Positions 1 through 10,780 of a stretch of 64,000 bases of DNA are shown here, piece by piece; the first letter of the stretch is position 1; the number at the start of each line of letters is the position of its first letter. The translations under genes were made by a program, and so were the position numbers. Under the pieces are notes generated by a model. It did no database searches and was not told the DNA's origin. It worked only from the letters and a program-made list of their open reading frames with translations. The DNA comes from Enoplolaimus lenunculus (taxonomy: Eukaryota; Nematoda; Enoplea; Enoplida; Thoracostomopsidae). The stretch is from positions 1 through 64,000 of the forward strand of contig JASANG010002001.1 in assembly GCA_030248215.1 (NCBI GenBank). Reading direction: 5' to 3'.

Positions 1-18
1 CTGATGTTTACATAGGCC
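1..18 (-). mobile_element. F1 element end at the window edge
   Basis: The terminal repeat CTGATGTTTACATAGGCC is the mirror of the left end of the F1 element at 9055-9230; the rest lies outside the window. Confidence 0.75.
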
Positions 19-95
19 ACCATGTTTTAGGCATTCACGGCTCACGGTGTATGGCCGCCTTGTAAGTCAAGGTGGAACCTAGACTTCTGAACTTT

Positions 96-240
96 GGCCC
101 ATGTAAAGATCAGGGGCGGACTGTTTTTCCTGTGGGACTAGATAAAGATAAGCTTAAGTTTTTATCAAATATTGTTTTTTTGCTTGGCTTGAGGCTTAGA
201 TGCTTATAATACTGTTTCCGCCCCTGTCTCTTCATCGGCC
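96..240 (+). mobile_element. F1 (telomere-repeat MITE), short copy, left arm
   Basis: Terminal repeats GGCCCATGTAAAGATCAGGG and a degenerate mirror ending TTCATCGGCC. It has the typical inner left segment with AAGCTTAAG and almost no TTAGGC array (a deletion derivative). Its mirror is 8831-8976. Confidence 0.85.
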
Positions 241-400
241 GGAACTTTTAACCAAGCGGCTGAAAAACGGAGTTACGGGTGGTTTCGCACTCAGCGGCCT
301 TGAGATTTCGGGGCTACGTAGCCGGTCCCTCCAAATACTTTTACGTCGACTATAAGCGTCGACCGTATACCGGCAAGAGCTCATGTTACCCTAAAGGCCG

Positions 401-472
401 TTCCATTTTCCCGGGACAGCAATGTACCAGGAGTATCCGTCCCATTTTCCCGGGACAGCAATGTACCAGGAG
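401..472. repeat. Short tandem duplication around a CCCGGGACAG motif
   Basis: A unit of about 37 bp containing TTTCCCGGGACAGCAATGTA is present twice in tandem. The mirror is at about 8601-8672 in the right arm. No function is evident. Confidence 0.8.
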
Positions 473-894
473 TACATACAAAAAAATATAATTACGACAG
501 CGGAAAACTTGGGACAGATGGGACACACAGGACCGGAATATACAATAGCAGCGTAACCTACGGCAAAAATCATACCGGAATCCCGGTTTTCCGATAAAGC
601 CGCAGTAGGCCTCACAACGCCAAATGAAAATGTTCCACCGTTTGTCGTAGCATTAATAAAAATACGTTTTGGTTCGCGACACTTCAATACAGTTACTACT
701 CTTTCAAAGGAGAGCGATGTAAACACTGTATTTGAAAATGTGTATTTTGTTTTATTACAATGATAACACATTGAAGAGTTTGTGGCTGCATGTACGTAAT
801 ACAATATTTTTAATGTAGATTCGAAAAGGAACAACACTTGTGTGTTTTATATTTCAGTTTTTATTGACCTGATTTGATATCGCGAGATTCAGTT

Positions 895-1082
895 ATCGCT
901 TCTCGGCCTATTGGCTAAGATCAAAGTGTAGTATCTGTTCTTATCAGCTTAATATCTGGTACGAGGACTACGCGTCCTCAATGATATTAAACTGATTTTT
1001 GTGGCGCGATTGGGTGTGTCAGCTTGCTGACCCCTGGTCACGGGTTGGCCTTGCCTTGCACCAATGCGGGGATCGGCCCAGC
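895..1082 (+). ncRNA. U2: U2 spliceosomal snRNA (left copy)
   Basis: The RNA component of the U2 snRNP, which pairs with the intron branch point and with U6 in the nucleus. The 5' end ATCGCTTCTCGGCC is followed by the invariant block GGCTAAGATCAAAGTGTAG, which includes the branch-point-pairing GTAGTA and the U2/U6 helix region. The Sm-site-like ATTTTTG follows the stem IIa/IIb region (TTAATATCTGG). The 3' hairpins end near GGATCGGCCCAGC. Length is 188 nt, normal for animals. Identical to the copy at 7990-8177, although the immediate upstream sequence differs by a few bases. It could be a functional gene or one of two arm copies produced by duplication. Confidence 0.95.
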
Positions 1083-1379
1083 TTCCCGAGAGGGAAGCGA
1101 AAAAAGTAACAAAGTTAAACTTACAGTTTCGCGTGGGACACGTGAACACGAGGCCTGTTGTACTTTAGAAGAAAATGCTTAGCGCTGTATATATTTGTTT
1201 ACAATTTTATTTTTCTTAATGACAGTAGTAAACTTGAGCAATCGTAGAATACCATTCCTGGATGGGTGTGTAAACAGTGAGTTGAAAGTGTAGTAAAGGA
1301 GAGGAATGTGATATACTTTTGAAACAGCAGTTGTCTTCTATGCTTTGAATCGTGACGATAAACCTTTTAGCGGCTCCAG

Positions 1380-1565
1380 TGCAGGACCAGGGCAGGGGTC
1401 AGGGCTCCCTCAACATTCCACGGTGGGGGCCGTTATAACTCGCGAGCGAGAAGCCAGACGCATTTTAAAACTTAAGCAGTGTTTCAACCGGTTAGGGTGA
1501 AGGCACTTTTAGGGGTGAACGAACCCCCCCAGTTGGGGGTGGCTGGTCCGGCCCTGGGCGGCTCA
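1380..1565. repeat. Interspersed repeat F13 (left arm)
   Basis: A GC-richer segment including CCGGTTAGGGTGAAGGC, a C-run/G-run palindrome and CTCGCGAGCGAGAAGCCAGA. Related segments occur at 7508-7693 (mirror), 26508-26575, 52984-53045 and 54966-55135. Short relics built on TTCTCGCTCGCGAG also occur at about 3860-3900 and 48365-48400. Confidence 0.6.
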
Positions 1566-1760
1566 TCACGAATGTGAGAACTCGTAGACAACGCGTAATT
1601 CTCTTATTAACAATAAGAAATTTCAAAATTTTATCTTGATTATGTAGTACGACGTTATCTCTGTCAGTGTCGGCGAGTAAACGTGAACACTAAACTTTTG
1701 CTTAAACATTAACTTTAAACGTGGGGGGAAAATGTTCAAGAGCTGTGTTATTTTTAGACC

Positions 1761-1898
1761 ATGGCACAGTCAGAAAGTATTAACGCTGAAACCATACAAC
1801 AGGTACATTTGTTGCGTCGACCGGTTGCGCTGGGGATGATTTATAACGCTGTTAGCGATAAATTCATGACAGGCATGACTTTGTTCGACACTGAAACT
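1761..1898 (+). CDS. First coding exon of an SNTX-like protein (left arm)
   Basis: An ATG opens 46 codons that end at a good donor (ACT|GTAAGT, phase 0). The peptide contains LLRRPVALGMIYNAVSDKF followed by MTGMTLFDTET. It closely follows the N-terminal signature of the stonustoxin/neoverrucotoxin-like family (pattern: L-x-R-P-x-x-L-G-M-x-Y-[DN]-x-x-x-[DE]-x-x-x-x-G-x-x-L-[WF]-D). Such proteins are widespread in animals, often cytosolic, and not necessarily venom components. No further exon is recognisable in the roughly 2 kb before the palindrome centre, so only the gene's start is present. Treated as an incomplete gene remnant; its mirror is at 7175-7312. Confidence 0.6.
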
Positions 1899-2329
1899 GT
1901 AAGTATTATAATTCATCAGCAGGTGAGATGATTTTTAAAACGGTAATTTGAATCAAAGTTTTTAGATAAAACTTTTGAGTTGGATATTTTAGTGATCTAC
2001 CTAACCATGAATGATATATACCTAAACATGTGAAATCTTCTTAATTAACAGCTGTATGCTTTTAATGAGCAGTAGCCGTTGTCAATAGGGTATAAACGTA
2101 TAGTACGTATTAACGGAAACGAATACTGATTAAAATTAACGGAAATAGAAAACGGATATGAAAGTGTAAATGTGTCTAAAATAGTAGCTTTAATATTTTT
2201 ATGCCAATACATAATCGACTTTTGTAAATATATGTTAGGTTTTGTAAAATTTTAGAGAAAAAATAGCAGGGAACGATAATGGTGTCACATTTTCTACAAT
2301 CAGACGATATTAGCTAACGATTTAGCGTC

Positions 2330-2960
2330 AAAATTGGCCATTGTGACGAAAATGTAGGGTTTTTCGGTCACCTGCCACCAGCCGGCGTTTGCCCAAAAAT
2401 GGTCGGATTTCAAAAGAAATTCGCATATTTAAACTTTGCAGGACGTTATCTTGTCACTTGACACCGAAATTTCGATTTTTTTATTTCTGACATAGGTATT
2501 CGATTTTTTAGGTCCCCAAATGCCTAGTGAATGGGTACACAGAAATTTTTTTGTCAAAAAGTTATACAAATTATATATCATTTGACGCAGGTTGCAGAGC
2601 TGAATCAATGGGGTTAAAGTTTTTTTACGATTGGTTAACGAGTAATAGTTGATAACTGGTTTGGCGCGCTGCCAGAGATTTGGGAGAGCGATTTGACCAT
2701 AACTAATATTAATCCATGTATTAACGTTTAAAAGTTATGTGGCACGTTTAAAAGTTATGCAGCTGGTAATGCGTTAATATTCTGACACCAAAGATATATG
2801 TGCAACTTGCAAGGTTCGGATTTGGATTTGGTTTCAAATTCGGAAAATAATAGCAATGGGATTCGGATTTGGTCAAATTGTGGATTCGGTGTCACCCTGC
2901 TGTAAGCGATTTGAGATGGTGCTGAATCAATTGTTTGACCATAACTCGTTAACCAATACT
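2330..2960. mobile_element. F12 foldback-type repeat (left arm)
   Basis: Shares blocks with 56495-57400: TTTGCCCAAAAATGGTCGGA, GTCAAAAAGTTA, a GGCGCGCTGCC segment and TGACCATAACT. It has internal inverted symmetry, including two opposed copies of the TGACCATAACT-type motif. The mirror is at about 6113-6743. Non-coding; probably a non-autonomous DNA transposon. Confidence 0.55.
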
Positions 2961-3490
2961 TAGTGTGATTGCATCAACTTTAGCACAATTCGATTCAGAT
3001 CCGGTAAGCTGAGCACAAGCGCAATAACCTTTGGGGTGGGGGTCTGGAGGGTCCGACCCCGTTGTTTGGGCATTGATGATTCAACTACTACGTGTACCAC
3101 TTCTTGTTGGGTTGAAAAGAGAATCTAAAATCCATTATTATGTTTCGTATTGTTTAACGAATTAAAAAATTTGTCTGCGGGCAGCGGCAGATCCTGCAAT
3201 TTCTGGTGTGGGGATGCACAAGTGGAAAATGGCCGGGTGGGAGGGATGCATCCCCCAATCCCACCTGCATCCGCCCTTACCTGCGCGTAAACTATAGGAC
3301 ATCAAACAAGGTCACACGGCCTTGTAGACGTTTTCATTCAATACCAACTTCTTGTCAGGGGCTTCGGGGCTTTTAAACTCAATCAATGAACGAAAAATTG
3401 TAATTTTCAAATACTTTTCGTGGTAAATGTTGGTTGAGTTTTCTCGCTGAAACTTGGTAAGTTAATTTTGCCAAGAACCACTGATAATTT

Positions 3491-3687
3491 GGCCCATGTA
3501 TAGGACAAGAGCCGGAACAGTGGTATAAGCATAATTCTAAGCCTAGGCCTAAGCTTCAGCCTAAGCTTAATCCTAAGCCTAAGCGTAAGGATGAGCTTAT
3601 TCCTAAGCCTAACCCTAAGCAACAAACAAGGTCTAAATTTTAACTTCTCTGCAGGAAAACGTTCCGGCCGTGTTCAATACATGGACC
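3491..3687 (-). mobile_element. F1c element, left arm
   Basis: Subtype with termini GGCCCATGTATAGGACA and a mirror ending TACATGGACC. The interior has CCTAAG-type hexamers interrupted by an AATGAGC-like spacer. Its mirror is 5387-5583. Confidence 0.85.
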
Positions 3688-4235
3688 GATAATTTTATAG
3701 ACACGAGTATACAATATATACGTTTCTTGCATGGTACAAAATGTACTCGTTCTGAATACTATTTCACAGAAGCAATAACTTTTCGTATACATCGAACGAT
3801 TCTTCGTTGGATTATTGCTATACTAAATATATTTCTTTGAATTTAATACCAAAATTGCGTCTGGTTTCTGGCTCGCTTCGCTCGCGATGTTTCCCTCATT
3901 GTTCGTCCTCTGTTGTGGCTGGCTGGCTACGCGGAACGTAGGGCTTTTACATACTCTGCCTGACGAATGCACTCCAAGCTATGATTATGGGTTGCAATTT
4001 ATACAAAAATGTGTGTAGTTTTTCGCTCTCTGCCCTTACATGGATGTTTTAAATGGTACTCATGTCCATCAAGGTTCAATTCGGCCCACATCAATCCATA
4101 TACGAATGCACAACCTTTCAACGTAATCGTGAGTTTGTCAGTCAAAATTTAATAACGTATTTCCAAGCTTAAAACTCGAGGGATACACTTTTAATGCATG
4201 TTTATATGTTGTTCAGGACTTCGAGCTTCCACTCT

Positions 4236-4345
4236 TTGGCCCGTGTAACGATCAGGGCGGACCCACCGTATTTATCACTTAGCTAGCTTAGAAATATACT
4301 CACTACAATATCTACACCCATAATACTATAACCCGCCCCTTACAA
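4236..4345 (+). mobile_element. F1 element, compositionally degraded
   Basis: Starts GGCCCGTGTAACGATCAGGG and ends AACCCGCCCC. The interior looks like a shortened, G-poor version of the copy at 4536-4722. Confidence 0.5.
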
Positions 4346-4535
4346 CCCACAAACCGCACACCCCCAGCCCGAAAATAATTTATAACATCACAATTTTAAG
4401 CAAACAAAATATTTCAAAAAAAAAAAAATTTAACAAACCCACCTAACTCAAACACATTATCCATCTCCCAACACCCTTTCCCAAATCACAAAAACTCCAC
4501 ACAACCACACACCCCCCCCCCCACCACACACCCCC

Positions 4536-4722
4536 CAGGGGCGGAACGTTTTTTGTGGTACTAAGAAAAAAGTAAGCTTAAGCTTTTAGATTATTTTTTG
4601 CTTCGCTTAGGCGTAGGCTTTAGAAATATACTCAGTCGTACGATTTGATTTAGTCTTAGGCGTACGCTTGCGATTAGGAATATGCTTATAATACTGTTCC
4701 GCCCGTGTTCTTTACATTGACC
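4536..4722 (+). mobile_element. F1 element in the palindrome spacer
   Basis: CAGGGGCGGAACG terminus (the outermost bases lie in the C-run tract), AAGCTTAAGC, degenerate TTAGGC hexamers, and a right terminus reading GTTCTTTACATTGACC. Confidence 0.75.
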
Positions 4723-5386
4723 CACTTTTTAAACCGTGACTACGCCCCTGTGAGCTGCCGAGTTGAATGATATGTGATTTGTATAACATTCTGACGAATT
4801 GTTTTTTGAATGGCAAACGGGGGAAATAGTATTTTTCAAAAAGTATAAATTTTAGTGTGAAATGTAGCTTAATCAAAGAATGTTCACGCAGAAAAAGTAT
4901 TGCTCTCAAAATAGTATTCAGAACGAGACCATTTAATGCAAGAAACACACACACAACACCAACAAAACAAACAAAATAAAAGAGAAAGAACTATAAAAAT
5001 ATTAAACAAAAAAAAACTAACACAAAACAAGCAAAGAGGAAAACAAAACATATAAACACAAAAAATACTAGTAAAAAACGAAAAAACAAACTCACGAACG
5101 GAAATCAGTATATAAGCGAAAACAAAAGACCATAAAACATCAAAGCAGAGAGCGAAAAACTACACACATTTATAAACAACCCAAACATAGACACGTAGCA
5201 GAATAAAAGCCCCCCGCTAGCCAGCCAGCCACAACAGAGACGAACAAAGAAACATGCGAGCGAAGCGAGCCAGAAACCAGACGCAAAAAACAAAAAATAT
5301 ATCATAAACAAAACCAACAAAACATAACAAAAACAAAAACAAAAACAAAAACGTATATATTGTATACTCGTGTCTATAAAATTATG

Positions 5387-5583
5387 GGTCAATGTATTCA
5401 ACACGGCCGGAACGTTTTCCTGCAGAGAAGTTAAAATTTAGACCTTGTTTGTTGCTTAGGGTTAGGCTTAGGAATAAGCTCATCCTTACGCTTAGGCTTA
5501 GGATTAAGCTTAGGCTGAAGCTTAGGCCTAGGCTTAGAATTATGCTTATACCACTGTTCCGGCTCTTGTCCTATACATGGGCC
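5387..5583 (+). mobile_element. F1c element, right arm
   Basis: Mirror of 3491-3687. It contains two runs of TTAGG-type hexamers separated by the AAGCTCATCCTTACGC spacer. Confidence 0.85.
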
Positions 5584-7174
5584 AAATTATCAGTGGTTCT
5601 TGGCAAAATTAACTTACCAAGTTTCAGCGAGAAAACTCAACCAACATTTACCACGAAAAGTATTTGAAAATTACAATTTTTCGTTCATTGATTGAGTTTA
5701 AAAGCCCCGAAGCCCCTGACTAAGAAGTTGGTATTGAATGAAACGTCTACAAGGCCGTGTGACCTTGTTTGATGTCCTATAGTTTACGCGCAGGTAAGGG
5801 CGGATGCAGGTGGGATTGGGGGATGCATCCCTCCCACCGGCCATTTTCCACTTGTGCATCCCCACACCAGAAATTGCAGGATCTGCCGCTGCCCGCAGAC
5901 AAATTTTTTAATTCGTTAAACAATACGAAACATAATAATGGATTTTAAATTCTCTTTTCAACCCAACAAGAAGTGGTACACGTAGTAGTTGAATCATCAA
6001 TGCCCAAACAACGGGGTCGGACCCTCCAGACCCCCACCCCAAAGGTTATTGCGCTTGTGCTCAGCTTACGGATCTGAATCGAATTGTGCTAAAGTTGATG
6101 CAATCACACTAAGTATTGGTTAACGAGTTATGGTCAAACAATTGATTCAGCACCATCTCAAATCGCTTACAGCAGGGTGACACCGAATCCACAATTTGAC
6201 CAAATCCGAATCCATTGCTATTATTTTCCGAATTTGAAACCAAATCCAAATCCGAACCTTGCAAGTTGCACATATATCTTTGGTGTCAGAATATTAACGC
6301 ATTACCAGCTGCATAACTTTTAAACGTGCCACATAACTTTTAAACGTTAATACATGGATTAATATTAGTTATGGTCAAATCGCTCTCCCAAATCTCTGGC
6401 AGCGCGCCAAACCAGTTATCAACTATTACTCGTTAACCAATCGTAAAAAAACTTTAACCCCATTCGATTCAGCTCTGCAACCTGCGTCAAATGATATATA
6501 ATTTGTATAACTTTTTGACAAAAAAAATTTCTGTGTACCCATTCACTAGGCATTTGGGGACCTAAAAATCGAATACCTATGTCAGAAATAAAAAAATCGA
6601 AATTTCGGTGTCAAGTGACAAGATAACGTCCTGCAAAGTTTAAATATGCGAATTTCTTTTGAAATCCGACCATTTTCGGGCAAACGCCGGCTGGTGGCAG
6701 GTGACCGAAAAACCCTACATTTTCGTCACAATGGCCAATTTTGACGCTAAATCGTTAGCTAATATCGTCTGATTGTAGAAAATGTGACACCATTATCGTT
6801 CCCTGCTATTTTTTCTCTAAAATTTTACAAAACCTAACATATATTTACAAAAGTCGATTATGTATTGGCATAAAAATATTAAAGCTACTATTTTAGACAC
6901 ATTTACACTTTCATATCCGTTTTCTATTTCCGTTAATTTTAATCAGTATTCGTTTCCGTTAATACGTACTATACGTTTATACCCTATTGACAACGGCTAC
7001 TGCTCATTAAAAGCATACAGCTGTTAATTAAGAAGATTTCACATGTTTAGGTATATATCATTCATGGTTAGGTAGATCACTAAAATATCCAACTCAAAAG
7101 TTTTATCTAAAAACTTTGATTCAAATTACCGTTTTAAAAAATCATCTCACCTGCTGACGAATTATAATACTTAC

Positions 7175-7312
7175 AGTTTCAGTGTCGAACAAAGTCATGC
7201 CTGTCATGAATTTATCGCTAACAGCGTTATAAATCATCCCCAGCGCAACCGGTCGACGCAACAAATGTACCTGTTGTATGGTTTCAGCGTTAATACTTTC
7301 TGACTGTGCCAT
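7175..7312 (-). CDS. First coding exon of an SNTX-like protein (right arm)
   Basis: Mirror copy of the exon at 1761-1898: 46 codons, the same stonustoxin-family N-terminal signature and the same donor. It reads towards the palindrome centre, and no continuation is seen. Whether both copies exist depends on whether the palindrome is genuine. Confidence 0.58.
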
Positions 7313-7989
7313 GGTCTAAAAATAACACAGCTCTTGAACATTTTCCCCCCACGTTTAAAGTTAATGTTTAAGCAAAAGTTTAGTGTTCACGTTTACTCGC
7401 CGACACTGACAGAGATAACGTCGTACTACATAATCAAGATAAAATTTTGAAATTTCTTATTGTTAATAAGAGCATTACGCGTTGTCTACGAGTTCTCACA
7501 TTCGTGATGAGCCGCCCAGGGCCGGACCAGCCACCCCCAACTGGGGGGTTCGTTCACCCCTAAAGGTGCCTTCACCCTAACCGGTTGAAACACTGCTTAA
7601 GTTTTAAAATGCGTCTGGCTTCTCGCTCGCGAGTTATAACGGCCCCCACCGTGGAATGTTGAGGGAGCCCTGACCCCTGCCTGGTCCTGCACTGGAGCCG
7701 CTAAAAGGTTTATCGTCACGATTCAAAGCATAGAAGACAACTGCTGTTTCAAAAGTATATCACATTCCTCTCCTTTACTACACTTTCAACTCACTGTTTA
7801 CACACACATCCAGGAATGGTATTCTACGATTGCTCAAGTTTACTACTGTCGATTAAGAAAAATAAAATTGTAAACAAATATATACAGCGCTAAGCATTTT
7901 CTTCTAAAGTACAACAGGCCTCGTGTTCACGTGTCCCACGCGAAACTGTAAGTTTAACTTTGTTACTTTTTTCGCTTCCCTTTCGGGAA

Positions 7990-8177
7990 GCTGGGCCGAT
8001 CCCCGCATTGGTGCAAGGCAAGGCCAACCCGTGACCAGGGGTCAGCAAGCTGACACACCCAATCGCGCCACAAAAATCAGTTTAATATCATTGAGGACGC
8101 GTAGTCCTCGTACCAGATATTAAGCTGATAAGAACAGATACTACACTTTGATCTTAGCCAATAGGCCGAGAAGCGAT
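7990..8177 (-). ncRNA. U2: U2 spliceosomal snRNA (right copy)
   Basis: Mirror copy of the left-arm gene, 188 nt, with the same sequence throughout. The upstream 15 bases differ from the left copy at a few positions, so the arms are not perfectly identical. Both copies are transcribed towards the palindrome centre. If the palindrome is real this is a head-to-head U2 pair about 7 kb apart; if it is an assembly fold-back there is only one gene. Confidence 0.93.
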
Positions 8178-8830
8178 AACTGAAACTTGCGATATCAAAT
8201 CAGGTCAATAAAAACTGAAATATAAAACACACAAGTGTTGTTCCTTTACGAATTTACATTAAAAATATTGTATTACGTACATGCAGCCACAAACTCTTCA
8301 ATGTGTTATCATTGTAATAAAACAAAATACACATTTTCAAATACAGTGTTTACATCGCTCTCCTTTGAAAGAGTAGTAACTGTATTGAAGTGTCGCGAAC
8401 CAAAACGTATTTTTATTAATGCTACGACAAACGGTGGAACATTTTCATTTGGCGTTGTGAGGCCTACTGCGGCTTTATCGGAAAACCGGGATTCCGGTAT
8501 GATTTTTGCCGTAGGTTACGCTGCTATTGTATATTCCGGTCCTGTGTGTCCCATCTGTCCCAAGTTTTCCGCTGTCGTAATTATATTTTTTGTATGTACT
8601 CCTGGTACATTGCTGTCCCGGGAAAATGGGACGGATACTCCTGGTACATTGCTGTCCCGGGAAAATGGAACGGCCTTTAGGGTAACATGAGCTCTTGCCG
8701 GTATACGGTCGACGCTTATAGTCGACGTAAAAAGTATTTGGAGGGACCGGCTACGTAGCCCCGAAATCTCAAGGCCGCTAGTTCGAAACCACCCGTAACT
8801 CCGTTTTCCAGCCGCTTCGTTAAAAGTTCC

Positions 8831-8976
8831 GGCCAATGTAAAGAACAGGGGCGGAACAGTATTATAAGCATATTCCTAAGCCTAAGCCAAGCAAAAACAA
8901 TAGTCTGATAAAAACTTAAGCTTATTCTATTCTAGTCCCACAGAAAAACGTTCCGCCCCTGATCTTTACATGGGCC
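8831..8976 (-). mobile_element. F1 element, right arm
   Basis: Termini GGCCAATGTAAAGAACAGGG and a mirror ending CTTTACATGGGCC. Short CCTAAGCCTAAGCC array. Partner of 96-240. Confidence 0.88.
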
Positions 8977-9054
8977 AAAGTTCAGAAGTCTCGGTTCCCA
9001 CCTTGACTTACAAGGCGGCCATACACCGTGAGCCGTGAATCCCTAAAACATGGT

Positions 9055-9230
9055 GGCCTATGTAAACATCAGGGGTGGAACATGTTTCTGTAGGACTAGA
9101 AAAGAGTAAGCTTAAGCTTAAGATTATTTTTTTGCTTGGCTTTAGACTTAGTCTTACAAATATGCTCATTCTTTACGCTTCGGCTTAGGCTTAAGAATGG
9201 CCTGTTCTGTCCCTGTTCTTTACATGGACC
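9055..9230 (+). mobile_element. F1 element at the palindrome's outer edge
   Basis: Left end GGCCTATGTAAACATCAGGG, right end TTCTTTACATGGACC. Interior has AAGCTTAAGC and two TTAGGC-like blocks. Its first 18 bases are the last bases matched by the left arm before the window begins. Confidence 0.85.
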
Positions 9231-9603
9231 AACACGGTTATGTTCGTACCAGCCGATGCGTCCAAGTGACATTCAAAAATGTTTACCTTTTTGACCGCAA
9301 TGTAAAAAAATTGACATTACACGCAATAAAACAAAAAAAAATCAGCTTTTGTTGCATGTTCTGCAGCAGAATACTAAAATTAAGAAATGGTTGGTATTAT
9401 ACTTTACGGCAAATTTCTTAAAACATACAGCGTTAATAGCTTTGATCTAACCGCAAGATGAGCAAACACTGAATCAAAACGTGGACACTTGGTCCCATAT
9501 ATAAAGCAATATTTTTAAAATTTAAAACGTTTGACACCTTTTTGTTAAACCGAACACGTCAAGTCAATAGGGTATAGTTAAAATTTAGAATACAAAATAC
9601 ACT

Positions 9604-9780
9604 AAAAATGGTGAGTCAAATTGACTCTCTCCGAAATTGCCTCTACTGGACAACGCAAACTGAGTCAAATTAGACTGTGAGTCTCACATTTGCTCCAGCG
9701 GAGTCGAATTTGACAGACCTTGTCGCAGTGCCGTAAAACCTATTTCGGAGAGAGTCAATTGACTCAGCATTTGTGCAGTG
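9604..9780. mobile_element. F2 palindromic MITE (GAGTCAAATTTGACTC type)
   Basis: Long terminal inverted repeats built from TGAGTCAAATTGACTC and CCGAAATAGG-type blocks, so the whole element is nearly a hairpin. Other copies are at 29004-29212 and 45895-46007. No coding capacity. Confidence 0.8.
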
Positions 9781-9789
9781 TAGTCATAA

Positions 9790-10378
9790 CTGTAGTGTAA
9801 ACGTATTCATAAGCCTAATGAGGTTATAACTATAAGTCTAAGCAAAAAAATTAGTCTAAAACTTTTGCAGTCCCGCAGAAAAATTCTCCATCCCTAATCT
9901 TTAAATTAATTGCAAATGACTTTTCGCTGGTGGACGTTCTGGGACATCGCGGTGGGAGTAGCCAGCTGGGTGCAACCTGAGGCAAAAGAATACCAGAACC
10001 TTATAGTTCAAGAAATATTGCCGTTAATGAATTTGAGGTTAGCAAATTTTGTCGTAAACGAAGGTGCAACAAGGTTAACTAATTGAAGTGCTGAATTTTC
10101 AAATTTTAATTACCGGTATACGCGTTAAAAATTTATTTTCAAGCGTGCTTTTGCGAAATATCTGCAATTAAAACGTGACTTGGACTTAAATTACAGAAAA
10201 AAATCGATAACCAATATATGGAACAGAGCCTGAAGAGTAGTTGAAACATATTGTAAGCACAAAGCCTAAGCGTAAAAATGAACTTACAACTACGCCTAAC
10301 CGAAAAAATTCGTCTAAAACTTAAGCTTTCTCTACTGCAGACCCCCAGAAGAACGCTCCGCCCCTTATCTTTACATGT
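9790..10378 (-). mobile_element. Two decayed F1 copies with intervening unique DNA
   Basis: Remnants at about 9790-9905 and 10213-10378 keep the inner segment (TTAGTCTAAAACTT, then a CTGCAG-like motif and the CCGCCCC/CTTTACAT terminus) and traces of the CCTAAG hexamer. The unique DNA between them (9906-10212) shows no gene. Confidence 0.6.
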
Positions 10379-10596
10379 GTCAAATCGGTGAACAACAAAA
10401 AAGCAAAAATTCGACTACGTAATTTGTCATAACATAGCCTAATATTTAATCGAACAAACAAAACTTTATTTAAAGTATGAGACAATGTTTATTTGAAAAA
10501 CAAAACTCAAAACACAATTGTTTCTTTCAAACACCGTGTTCATTTTGTTTCAAACAATGCAGTATTTTTAAATCCGATAACATGTAAACTTTTAGT

Positions 10597-10780
10597 TCCC
10601 ATGTGAAGATCAGGGGCGGAACGTTTTTGTGTAGAACTAGAACACAGTAAGCTTAAGTTTAAGACTATTTTTTGCTTGGCTTAAGCGTAGGCGTAGGAAT
10701 AAACTCATTCTTACGCTTCTTAGGCTTAGGCTTAGGAATATGCTTATAATACTGTTCCGCCCCAGTTCTTTACATTGGCC
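10597..10780 (+). mobile_element. F1 element with a perfect 8-bp target duplication
   Basis: Left end TTCCCATGTGAAGATCAGGG, right end GTTCTTTACATTGGCC. Flanked on both sides by ACTTTTAG, a perfect 8-bp direct repeat that fixes the element's ends. The interior has two TTAGGC blocks separated by a CTCATTCTTACGC spacer. Confidence 0.92.

Larger units (their letters stand above)
1..3949 (+). repeat. Left arm of a giant inverted repeat
   Basis: This arm is the reverse complement of 5216-9072, with paired coordinates summing to about 9073 over at least 3.5 kb (for example 1761 pairs with 7312, and 3491 with 5583). The arms differ only by scattered substitutions and one-base indels, for instance just upstream of U2 and in short homopolymers. 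The arm holds F1 elements, a U2 snRNA gene, an SNTX-like exon and other interspersed repeats. The outer end is not seen because the match is already running at base 1. Towards the centre a weaker match continues to about 4216, where the partner is compositionally degraded. Confidence 0.95.
3950..5215. other. Palindrome spacer with two-letter composition tracts
   Basis: The spacer between the arms contains tracts almost without G (about 4345-4535: C, A and T only, with long C and A runs) and almost without T and G (about 4930-5190 and on into the right arm). Recognisable islands remain. An F1 element at 4236-4345 reads like a condensed version of the better preserved one at 4536-4722. The tract at 5030-5190 can be matched in places to left-arm sequence near 4000-4216. 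Non-degraded sequence at 4723-4930 has no gene that I can see. Confidence 0.7.
5216..9072 (-). repeat. Right arm of the giant inverted repeat
   Basis: Reverse-complement partner of 1-3949. The match runs out exactly where the left arm reaches the window edge, so the true arm may be longer. It carries the same cargo in mirror order. Between about 5250 and 5345 this arm is reduced to A/C-rich low-complexity sequence where the left arm has ordinary complex sequence. Confidence 0.95.

Noticed and set aside
391-837. A 148-codon minus-strand ORF in the left arm and its 151-codon mirror at 8235-8690
   Set aside because: Conserved between arms only because the arms are duplicates. It has no recognised domain, includes a tandem repeat and lies upstream of U2.
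949-1149. A 66-codon ORF antisense to U2 (and its mirror at 7923-8123)
   Set aside because: It overlaps the snRNA gene; a chance frame.
3540-3640. CCTAAG hexamers read as a true interstitial telomere or chromosome end
   Set aside because: The hexamers are irregular and bounded by F1 terminal repeats in every case, so they belong to the transposon.
5105-5667. ORFs in the palindrome spacer and right inner arm
   Set aside because: One is translation of the two-letter A/C tract, the other of an F1c element.
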